Positions 1-5,923 of a stretch of DNA of 7,049 nucleotides are shown here, piece by piece. This DNA comes from Novosphingobium sp. (GTDB lineage Bacteria > Pseudomonadota > Alphaproteobacteria > Sphingomonadales > Sphingomonadaceae). The number at the start of each line of letters is the position of its first letter. Within the stretch, counting starts at the first letter, position 1. The translations under genes were made by a program, and so were the position numbers. The stretch is taken from contig JAQVEQ010000149.1 of the NCBI GenBank assembly GCA_028697875.1, forward strand, positions 1 to 7,049. Reading direction: 5' to 3'. The notes under the pieces are model-generated. The model saw nothing but the letters and a program-made list of their open reading frames with translations, was not told the origin of the DNA and made no database searches.

Positions 1-1
1 G

Positions 2-766
2 GTGACCCCGGCGCAGCACCTTGCCCGGATCCTCGGCCAGATGCCGCGCCTGCCGCGCGATCTCGTCCTGTGCAGCAATGGGATCGAAAACGGCACCGGC
101 CGGCTGATGAGCGATGTCGCCCGCGATGCCGCGCCGGGCAGCGACATCGCCGTCCTGTCCGGCCCGACTTTCGCCCACGAAGTCGCCGCCGGGCAGCCGA
201 CCGCCGTGACGCTGGCCTGCGGCGGCGGCGAAGCCCAATGGGACCGGCTGGCCCCGGCCATCGCCCGGCCCACGTTCCGCCCCTATTACTCCACCGACGT
301 GACCGGCGCGGAAGTCGGCGGGGCGGTCAAGAACGTGCTCGCGATCGCCTGCGGCGTGGTCGAAGGGCTGAATCTTGGCCAGAACGCCCGGGCGGCGCTG
401 ATCGCGCGCGGCTATGCCGAAATGCTCCGCTTCGGCGAAGCGCTGGGCGGGCAGGCGGCGACGCTGGCGGGCCTGTGCGGGCTCGGCGACCTCGTTCTCA
501 CCTGCACGTCGACTTCCAGCCGCAATTTCTCGCTCGGCAAGGCACTGGGCGAAGGGCAGAAGGCGGAAGCCTTGATGGCCGACCGCCGGACCGTGGCCGA
601 AGGCGCCTTTACCGCGCCGGTGCTGGTCGAACTGGCCCGCAAGTACGGCGTTTCCATGCCGATCGTCGAAGCCGTCCACAGCCTGCTGGGCGGCGCGCCC
701 GCCCCGGACGTGGTGCGCCAGATTCTCGCTCGTCCGCTCAAGACCGAGCATGGGGAACCTGCGTGA
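2..766 (+). CDS. gpsA: Glycerol-3-phosphate dehydrogenase [NAD(P)+] GpsA, 5'-truncated by the window edge
   Basis: Cytosolic enzyme that interconverts dihydroxyacetone phosphate and sn-glycerol 3-phosphate, the backbone precursor of phospholipids. The 254 visible residues cover the end of the N-terminal Rossmann domain and the whole helical C-terminal domain. Family hallmarks are seen: SGPTFAHE (53-60), GAEVGGAVKNVLAIACG (102-118) with the catalytic Lys110, NLGQNARAALIARG (124-137), GLGDLVLTCT (160-169) with Asp163 and Thr167, and SRN (173-175). GpsA is normally about 330-340 residues, so roughly 75-85 residues, including the GxGxxG nucleotide-binding loop, lie upstream of base 1. The GTG at base 2 is therefore probably an internal valine, not the start. 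One oddity: the usual Lys of the [ST]KG[ILV]E motif is Asn26 (AAT, 77-79). The stop overlaps the next gene's GTG, indicating translational coupling. Confidence 0.96.
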   Translation: MTPAQHLARILGQMPRLPRDLVLCSNGIENGTGRLMSDVARDAAPGSDIAVLSGPTFAHEVAAGQPTAVTLACGGGEAQWDRLAPAIARPTFRPYYSTDVTGAEVGGAVKNVLAIACGVVEGLNLGQNARAALIARGYAEMLRFGEALGGQAATLAGLCGLGDLVLTCTSTSSRNFSLGKALGEGQKAEALMADRRTVAEGAFTAPVLVELARKYGVSMPIVEAVHSLLGGAPAPDVVRQILARPLKTEHGEPA

Positions 767-2250
767 AAAAGGCTGCCGCGCAGGACGATATCGCCGCCCT
801 CGCCAAAGGCGGGCGGACCAATTTCATCGGCTTCCTGCTGCGCTTGGCCGCGCGCCTGCCCTTCCTGTTCATCGCCGGCCGCCTCTACGGCGCCGACGCG
901 CTGGGCCGCTTCGCCTATGCCCTGGTGGTGATCGAACTGACGGGCCAGCTCTGCGCGCTCGGCCAGAAGCGCGGCCTTGCCCAATGGCTGTCCCACGCGG
1001 AGGACCGCAATCCCGCCAATATCGTGACCGACGGGATGTTCCTCGCCACGCTGTTTTCGGCCCCGGTCGCGGCGCTGCTCTACCTGTTTCCCGTACCGAT
1101 GTTCCCCAGCGGCGAATATAGCGCGATCGACCGGCTGCTGCCGCTCGGCGTGATATTCCTCGCCTGGACCGAAGTCGCGCTGGCGGCGCAGGCCTATCGC
1201 TTCGACATCGGCACGACCGTGCGCGCTCGCGCCATCGTGGAACCGTGGACGATTTCGATCATGGCCGGGGTCCTGTATCCGGTCCTGCCTGAAAGCGGCC
1301 TGGCGGTGGCATACCTGACGTCGGTCGCGGCGGCAGCGCTGACTGCCCTCATTCCGATGTCGCGCACTTACGGATTGCCGCACAAGTGGCAGCCGCACCC
1401 CGTCACCATGTGGCGGCTGGTGCGCCAGAGCCTGCCGCTGGCGACGGCCGACGCCATCGAATGGGGCACGCGGCGGATCGACATCGCGATCCTCGGCCTG
1501 TTCGCTTCCCCGGCCACGGTCGGCATCTATTACGTGGCGCAGCAGGTCGCGAGCCTGCCGCAGAAGCTCAAGACCAGTTTCGAACCGATCCTGGGGCCGG
1601 TCATTACTCGCAACCTCAAGGAAAAGAACTACGCCGCCATCGCCCAGCAGGTGTGCCAGGTGGGGTTCTGGATCACGGCCGCGCAGGCCGGCATCGCCTT
1701 GGCGCTGGGCATTCCGGGCGAAGGGGTGATGGGGCTCGTCGGACCCAATTTCGTCGCCGGGACGGGCGCCATGGCGCTGCTGCTGGCAGCCGAAGTGGTC
1801 GCCGCGACCGCCGTCGTCTCCGAAGCCGCGCTGGTCTATGTCGCGCGCATCCGCAACTTGTGGATCTCGTTGTTCACCATCGGCTTCCAGGCGCTGATCA
1901 GCGTCGGCTTCATCGTGGCGGTGAAGAACATGGGCCTTGGCGAACTTTACTGGGCCGCCGCCGTTGCCGCGGCGCTGATGGTCGCGTTGGGCGCGTCATC
2001 CGCCGTCAAGGCCTGGCTACTGTCGCGCATTCTCGACCAACGGATCAACAACTGGCGCTGGGCGCTGGTGTGGGCGGCGGCCCCGGCGGTAGTGGTGGGC
2101 TGGATCGCCACCCAGCTGCCCGAATGGATGGAACTGCTGTTCGGCATCCCGGCCATCCTCTTCGCCTATGGCTGGATGATCTGGCACAAGGGCTTCGGCC
2201 CCGAGGACAGAGTGCTGTTCCGGCGCAAGATCGGCCCGCAGGCAGGCTGA
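763..2250 (+). CDS. MOP-superfamily polysaccharide flippase / lipopolysaccharide biosynthesis membrane protein (Wzx-like)
   Basis: A 495-residue polytopic inner-membrane protein that I infer flips a lipid-linked saccharide across the cytoplasmic membrane. Hydrophobic segments lie at about 21-43, 46-66, 91-111, 125-144, 160-178, 180-200, 225-247, 298-316, 330-360, 365-387, 395-418, 432-450 and 455-475, matching the 12-14 spans of the MOP (Wzx/MurJ/MATE) superfamily. The first span carries the typical pattern of a short charged N-terminus (KGGRTNF) followed by RLPFLFIAGRLYGADALGRF, and the first span of the second half (RRIDIAILGLFASPATVGIY, 237-256) is also typical of O-antigen/polysaccharide exporters. 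The start is GTG at 763 because no in-frame ATG occurs before residue 92, GGGGA at 752-756 is well spaced, and the GTGA overlap with gpsA is a standard coupling arrangement. No glycosyltransferase neighbours are visible, so the substrate is unknown. A MurJ role is less likely because the sequence does not look MurJ-like. Confidence 0.85.
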   Translation: MKKAAAQDDIAALAKGGRTNFIGFLLRLAARLPFLFIAGRLYGADALGRFAYALVVIELTGQLCALGQKRGLAQWLSHAEDRNPANIVTDGMFLATLFSAPVAALLYLFPVPMFPSGEYSAIDRLLPLGVIFLAWTEVALAAQAYRFDIGTTVRARAIVEPWTISIMAGVLYPVLPESGLAVAYLTSVAAAALTALIPMSRTYGLPHKWQPHPVTMWRLVRQSLPLATADAIEWGTRRIDIAILGLFASPATVGIYYVAQQVASLPQKLKTSFEPILGPVITRNLKEKNYAAIAQQVCQVGFWITAAQAGIALALGIPGEGVMGLVGPNFVAGTGAMALLLAAEVVAATAVVSEAALVYVARIRNLWISLFTIGFQALISVGFIVAVKNMGLGELYWAAAVAAALMVALGASSAVKAWLLSRILDQRINNWRWALVWAAAPAVVVGWIATQLPEWMELLFGIPAILFAYGWMIWHKGFGPEDRVLFRRKIGPQAG

Positions 2251-2335
2251 AACCAACGCTTTACCGCCGCTGCGGGGCGTTCAGTCGCGGTTCACCGGCA
2301 AAGCGGGAGCCTTGGCCGACGCCCGACAAGCCACC

Positions 2336-2342
2336 GGAGGGG
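2336..2342 (+). promoter_or_regulatory. Shine-Dalgarno site of the VWA lipoprotein gene
   Basis: GGAGGGG lies six bases before the ATG at 2349. It fixes the start of the lipoprotein: the open frame runs far upstream into the flippase gene, but only this ATG has such a site and gives a lipoprotein signal peptide. The rest of the 98-base gap (2251-2348) shows no convincing terminator or -35/-10 pair. Confidence 0.75.
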
Positions 2343-2348
2343 ATTGCC

Positions 2349-3989
2349 ATGCGCCTTGCCAAGCTCAGTGCCACCACCTGCCTTGCCTCGCTGCTCGCGG
2401 GATGCGCGGCGAACGACGGGGGCGAGAGCATCGTCGTCACCGGCCAGCGCGCTCAGGACGGCGCGGCCGAAACGACCGCCGGCCCGCCCCCGCCGCCGCC
2501 CGCTCCCTCGATCGCCATCATGCCCGCACCGGCCATGACGAAGGCCGCGCCCGGCTACTACGTCCCGCCGGTCATGGTCGCGACCGATCCGGGCCGCGAA
2601 CGATACGACGGCAAGGAGGTGTCCCCGGTCAAGCTCGCCGCGACGGAGCCGGTTTCCACCTTCTCGGTCGATGTCGATACCGGCGCCTATGCCAATACCC
2701 GCCGGTTCCTGATCCAAGGCGCGCTGCCGCCGAAGGACGCGGTGCGGACCGAGGAGATGATCAACTACTTCCGCTATGCCTATCCGGCGCCGGAAGGGCG
2801 CGCGACGCCGTTCACCGTCTCCACCGGCATGGCCCGCACGCCGTGGAACCCGGAAACGCGCCTGCTGCGCATCGGGCTGCGCGGCTACGACCTGCCGCGC
2901 AAGGAACGTCCGCCTGCCAATCTGGTGTTTCTGGTCGACGTATCCGGTTCGATGAACAGTCCCGACAAGCTGCCGCTGGTCAAGGCGGCACTGTCGGGCC
3001 TGGCCGGGGAATTGCAGCGGCAGGACCGCGTGTCCATCGTCGTCTATGCCGGGGCGGCCGGGCTGGTGCTGGAGCCGACCAACGACACCCGCAAGATCCG
3101 CGAAGCACTCGACCGCTTGCAGGCGGGCGGCTCCACCGCCGGCGGCGCGGGGCTCCAGCTGGCCTACCGCGTGGCGGAGGACAACCGCATCGAAGGCGGC
3201 GTCAATCGCGTGATCCTGGCGACCGACGGCGATTTCAACGTCGGAGTGAGCAACCGCGACGCGCTGGTCGCCATGATCGAGAAGGAACGCGACAGCGGCG
3301 TCACGCTGACCACGCTCGGCTTCGGCACCGGCAATTACAACGAAGCGATGATGGAGCAGATCGCCGACCACGGGAACGGCAACTACGCCTACATCGACAG
3401 CGCGCTGGAAGCCCGCAAGGTGCTGACCGACGAGATGGCCTCCACCTTGTTCACCATCGCCAAGGACGTGAAGATCCAGGTCGAATTCAACCCCGCCGTG
3501 GTCAGCCAGTACCGCCTGCTGGGCTACGAAAACCGCGCCTTGCGCGAGGAGGACTTCGACAACGACAAGGTCGACGCGGGCGAGATCGGCGCCGGGCACC
3601 AAGTGACGGCGATCTACGAAATCGTGCCCGTGGGGGCGAAAGGCTGGATCGGCCCGCGCCGCTACGGCACGGACGCGCCCCCCGCCGCCGGCGGGAAACC
3701 GGGCGAGCTTGCCTATGTCAAGCTGCGCTACAAGCTGCCCGATGGCGACACCTCGCGCCTGATCGAACGGGTCGTGCCCTCGGCCGGGCTGCGCGACGCC
3801 GCCCTGCCCCGGGGCGACATGGCCTTTGCCGCCGCCGTCGCCGCGTTCGGCCAGAAGTTGCGCGGCGACCCGTTGCTGGGCGACTATTCCTACCGCGACA
3901 TCGCCGCGCTGGCGGGCCGCCAGTCCGATTTCTGGCGGCAGGAATTCCTCCGCCTGGCCGCCGTGGCCGACGGGCTTTCCGCCAACTGA
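2349..3989 (+). CDS. YfbK-family von Willebrand factor A domain lipoprotein
   Basis: A 546-residue lipoprotein of the YfbK type, presumably exported and anchored in the outer membrane; function in the family is not established, and VWA domains usually bind protein partners through a metal ion. The signal peptide ends in the lipobox LLAGC (15-19), with Cys19 lipidated and Ala at +2, so no inner-membrane retention signal. Next come IVVTGQR (28-34) and a proline-rich linker (45-53). An N-terminal vWF_A-type domain (about 97-190, with FSVDVDTGAYANTRRFL) precedes the VWA domain (about 191-365). The MIDAS site is complete: DVSGS (Asp197, Ser199, Ser201), Thr263 in GGSTAGG and Asp293 in ATDGD. The C-terminal part (about 373-545; KIQVEFNP, GYENRAL, LRYK, GDYSYRDI) matches the YfbK C-terminal domain. 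Length is close to the family norm (about 550-600). The gene stands alone with its own ribosome site and is followed after 43 bases by the OmpA-like gene. Confidence 0.93.
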   Translation: MRLAKLSATTCLASLLAGCAANDGGESIVVTGQRAQDGAAETTAGPPPPPPAPSIAIMPAPAMTKAAPGYYVPPVMVATDPGRERYDGKEVSPVKLAATEPVSTFSVDVDTGAYANTRRFLIQGALPPKDAVRTEEMINYFRYAYPAPEGRATPFTVSTGMARTPWNPETRLLRIGLRGYDLPRKERPPANLVFLVDVSGSMNSPDKLPLVKAALSGLAGELQRQDRVSIVVYAGAAGLVLEPTNDTRKIREALDRLQAGGSTAGGAGLQLAYRVAEDNRIEGGVNRVILATDGDFNVGVSNRDALVAMIEKERDSGVTLTTLGFGTGNYNEAMMEQIADHGNGNYAYIDSALEARKVLTDEMASTLFTIAKDVKIQVEFNPAVVSQYRLLGYENRALREEDFDNDKVDAGEIGAGHQVTAIYEIVPVGAKGWIGPRRYGTDAPPAAGGKPGELAYVKLRYKLPDGDTSRLIERVVPSAGLRDAALPRGDMAFAAAVAAFGQKLRGDPLLGDYSYRDIAALAGRQSDFWRQEFLRLAAVADGLSAN

Positions 3990-4032
3990 TTTGCGCCTTT
4001 CCCCACGCCGCCCGCGCGGTTAAGGGGGGCAT

Positions 4033-4773
4033 ATGCAGATCGGCCGCGCATTGACCCTGACCGCCGGAGCATGCGTCACCGCATTGCTGGCCTTGGCGGC
4101 CGCGCAAATCACCGGCGGGGCGATTGCGGCGCAATTGGAAAAGCAGGCGCAACAGGCGATCGGCGAGGCTGGCGCACGGGGCGTGAAGGCCGATTTCCAT
4201 ACATCCGGCGGCTGGCCCACGCGACATCCGGTGCTGAGCGGCGGCCGCAAGCTCAACGAAACGGCCCGCGCCAATGCCGCGCAGGCGGTTGCCACCGTGC
4301 CCGGCGTCGGCGGCGTCCACTGGGCCGATGCGACCGGCTTCGGCACGACCGCCGCCCCGCCGCCCAAGCCGCTCCATTGCCAGCACGACGTCGAGGCCCT
4401 GCTGCGCGCCCGCACCATCCGCTTCGAGGAAGCAAGCGCGAGGATCGACCCGGCCGACCGCGAACTGGTGAACGAAGTGGCCGATGCCCTGCGCCCATGC
4501 CTGGGCAGCGTGATCGCCATTACCGGCCATACCGACAATATCGGCAACGAACCGGGCAATCTCGCCCTGTCGCGCGAACGGGCCGAAGCGGTGGAGCGGG
4601 CGCTGATCCGGCGCGGCATCCCCGCCGACGGCCTGCGGGCGAGCGGCGTCGGGTCGAGCCAGCCGGCCCCGGGGCTCGACCCCGCCGACCCCGCCAACCG
4701 GCGGATCGAATTTTCGGTCATCGAGACCGTTCCGCTCAAGCCCACCCCGGTCGACCGGCCGGGACCGCGCTAG
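4033..4773 (+). CDS. Membrane-anchored BON-like / OmpA-like peptidoglycan-binding protein
   Basis: A 246-residue envelope protein. An N-terminal hydrophobic segment (about 7-33) has no lipobox and is probably an uncleaved anchor in the inner membrane. Residues about 48-100 (GVKADFHTSGGW, HPVLSGG, then ANAAQAVATVPGVGGVHWAD) look like a BON domain. After a proline-rich stretch comes an OmpA-like domain (about 116-232) with TGHTDNIG (164-171), NLALSRERA (176-184) and NRRIEFSV (222-229). Asp168 and Arg183 are 15 residues apart, as are the diaminopimelate-binding Asp271 and Arg286 of Acinetobacter OmpA, so peptidoglycan binding is well supported. Cys116 and Cys156 bracket the first part of this domain and may form a disulfide, as reported for mycobacterial ArfA (Rv0899). 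There is no beta-barrel. AAGGGGGG (4022-4029) precedes the ATG closely. It heads a three-gene unit; its stop lies 11 bases before the next start. Confidence 0.88.
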   Translation: MQIGRALTLTAGACVTALLALAAAQITGGAIAAQLEKQAQQAIGEAGARGVKADFHTSGGWPTRHPVLSGGRKLNETARANAAQAVATVPGVGGVHWADATGFGTTAAPPPKPLHCQHDVEALLRARTIRFEEASARIDPADRELVNEVADALRPCLGSVIAITGHTDNIGNEPGNLALSRERAEAVERALIRRGIPADGLRASGVGSSQPAPGLDPADPANRRIEFSVIETVPLKPTPVDRPGPR

Positions 4774-4777
4774 GAGG
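4772..4777 (+). promoter_or_regulatory. Shine-Dalgarno site of the 34-residue membrane protein
   Basis: AGGAGG, a full match to the anti-Shine-Dalgarno sequence, starts inside the TAG stop of the preceding gene and sits seven bases before the GTG at 4785. It is the best ribosome site of the window, and the main reason to accept a short GTG-started gene here. Confidence 0.8.
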
Positions 4778-4784
4778 ACTGCCC

Positions 4785-4889
4785 GTGCCGATCTGGATGG
4801 AGCTTCTCGTCCTCTCGCTGGTTGCCTATGGAGCGGGCCTTGCTATCGGTTGGGCGATCTGGGGCCGCGACACGGGAGGAAATGTGTAA
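4785..4889 (+). CDS. 34-residue single-span membrane microprotein
   Basis: A short GTG-started gene encoding 34 residues: MPIWMELL at the start, one hydrophobic span (about 4-26) rich in Leu, Val, Ala and Gly, then the hydrophilic tail GRDTGGNV. The glycine pattern YGAGLAIGWAIWG (15-27) offers small-residue faces that commonly pack against another helix. A perfect AGGAGG seven bases upstream and its exact fit between two genes (11 bases after one stop, none before the next start) support translation. The open frame extends upstream to 4071, but that part is a shadow of the OmpA-like gene in another frame. Function is unknown; from position I infer that it partners with one or both neighbouring membrane proteins. 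Being so short, it could be missed by gene callers. Confidence 0.8.
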   Translation: MPIWMELLVLSLVAYGAGLAIGWAIWGRDTGGNV

Positions 4890-5456
4890 ATGATGCTGCT
4901 GCTCGAACAATACTGGTGGCTGTTCGTCATCGCCCTGCTGATCGGCGTGCTGATCGCCTGGCGCGTCTTCGGCGGCGGCGGCAAGACCCGGGTGGAAACC
5001 TCGCTCACGTCCGACGTGCTGGAAGAAGGCGCCGCGCCCGCAAAACGCAACCAGGCGCTGATCGACGCGCCGAAAACCCCGCCCGAACCCGAACTGCCCC
5101 CCGCCACGCCGCAAGCGATGTCGGGTGTCGGCACGGCCGTCGCCGCCGGGGCGCAGCTTCACGAACACCACATCCACGAAGCAGAACAGCACGCGCAGGA
5201 CGAGACGGCGGGCGGGCAACCCGACGACCTCACCCGGATCAAGGGCCTCGGCCCCAAGCTTTCCGCCCTGCTGCAATCGCTCGGCATTACGCGCTTCGAC
5301 CAGATCGCCGGGTGGAGCGATGCGGACATCGACCGGATCGACGCCCAGCTCGGCAATTTCCAGGGCCGCATCCGGCGGGACAACTGGGTCGAACAGGCCG
5401 GCTTCCTCGCCAAGGGCGACACCGCCGGGTTCGAAGGGCGCTTCGGCAAGCTCTGA
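4890..5456 (+). CDS. Membrane-anchored protein with C-terminal helix-hairpin-helix domain
   Basis: A 188-residue protein with one N-terminal membrane span (about 7-27), a low-complexity linker (about 28-110) rich in Ala, Pro and Glu that contains a His-rich patch HEHHIHEAEQH (91-101), and a C-terminal helix-hairpin-helix domain (about 112-174). The HhH signature DDLTRIKGLGPKLSALLQSLGI (112-133) is clear, with the hairpin KGLGPK at 118-123, followed by FDQIAGWSDADIDRID, NFQGRIRRDNW and a final helix. This matches the COG3743-type domain described as a predicted flap-endonuclease-like H3TH fold, but no nuclease catalytic acids are evident, so binding rather than cleavage is the safer call. The TM-inside topology would leave the HhH domain in the cytoplasm. 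GGGAGGA (4874-4880) lies nine bases before the ATG, which follows the previous stop directly. ATG at 4893 is an equally possible start. Confidence 0.85.
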   Translation: MMLLLEQYWWLFVIALLIGVLIAWRVFGGGGKTRVETSLTSDVLEEGAAPAKRNQALIDAPKTPPEPELPPATPQAMSGVGTAVAAGAQLHEHHIHEAEQHAQDETAGGQPDDLTRIKGLGPKLSALLQSLGITRFDQIAGWSDADIDRIDAQLGNFQGRIRRDNWVEQAGFLAKGDTAGFEGRFGKL

Positions 5457-5539
5457 CCGGCAAGCCGTATCCGTCACCATTGTTGCAACGCACCAACGGT
5501 GATTGCAGCGAATCGGGTTATGATGTTACGAAGCGGGCC

Positions 5540-5791
5540 ATGGCAGAGAAGAAGAGCCCGCTGAGCAACTTCATCCCGGTCAATCCCGCGATTTCGCAGG
5601 ACTGGCTGGCCACGATGTGGATGATGCCCTTCCAGCTGACTCTCGGCATGTGGGAAAGCTGGATGATGGTGACGGACAACTATTGCCGCACGGTGTTCCG
5701 CCCGACCAAGTTCCATGGCCACGAACACCACAACCAGCTCGAAGTGCCCGATCCGATCTCGGACGACGGCGAACACGATCTCTTCGCCTGA
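5540..5791 (+). CDS. 83-residue Trp/Met-rich protein of unknown function
   Basis: I do not recognise this family. The 83 residues begin MAEKKSPLSNFIPVNP, continue with an amphipathic aromatic stretch (about 21-50) containing four Trp (22, 27, 38, 41) and six Met (26, 28, 29, 37, 42, 43), then a conserved-looking basic FRPTKF (53-58), a His cluster HGHEHH (59-64) and an acidic tail (71-80). It has no signal peptide and no clean membrane span; the Trp/Met helix suggests binding to a membrane surface, a granule surface or a partner. ATG 5540 is the only good start in this frame after the end of the previous gene; the site before it (AAGCGGG, 5531-5537) is weak. Codon composition is like the neighbours, with third-position G/C prevailing. 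It is separated by 83 bases from the preceding gene and by 132 from the next. Confidence 0.75.
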   Translation: MAEKKSPLSNFIPVNPAISQDWLATMWMMPFQLTLGMWESWMMVTDNYCRTVFRPTKFHGHEHHNQLEVPDPISDDGEHDLFA

Positions 5792-5923
5792 ACGGGGCCC
5801 CGCCACTTCGTATCGCAGCAACCGGCTGGACGAATCCGCTGCCCCGGCGCTAGGGCTGCGGCGTGCCGGACGGCGCGCTTCGACAACCCAAGCCGATCTT
5901 CCCCGAACGAGGCCGGAATCCCG

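Noticed and set aside
2..4. GTG at base 2 as the real start of GpsA
   Set aside because: The nucleotide-binding GxGxxG region and about 80 residues would be missing while the rest is full and conserved; the window edge cuts the gene.
70..762. Possible N-terminal extension of the flippase starting at ATG 70
   Set aside because: The frame before 763 is an Arg-rich shadow of gpsA. The protein-like sequence begins exactly at GTG 763, after a ribosome site.
412..1398. Open frame on the - strand (328 codons) spanning the gpsA/flippase junction
   Set aside because: Crosses the boundary of two clear + strand genes and has a shadow-type composition with no recognisable motif.
2292..3602. Long open frame on the - strand (436 codons) opposite the VWA lipoprotein gene
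   Set aside because: It mirrors the codons of the real gene; GC-rich coding DNA commonly leaves the opposite strand open. The product is low-complexity, rich in Arg, Gly, Asp and Val, with no family motif, while the + strand shows a lipobox and MIDAS site.
4890..5456. HhH protein as an active nuclease
   Set aside because: Only the HhH fold is recognisable; no cluster of metal-binding acidic residues or nuclease domain precedes it, only a low-complexity linker.
5444..5465. CGGCAAGC repeated on both sides of the HhH gene stop codon as an attachment site or duplication
   Set aside because: Two copies of eight bases, 14 apart, with no insert between them and one copy being plain coding sequence (GKL); most likely chance.
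5482..5489. GTTGCAAC palindrome before the orphan gene as an operator
   Set aside because: A single 8-base palindrome with no second copy and no promoter placed around it; too little to call.
5793..5802. Palindrome CGGGGCCCCG just after the orphan gene as a terminator
   Set aside because: It has no loop and no T-run; a 10-base GC palindrome is not surprising in DNA of this composition.
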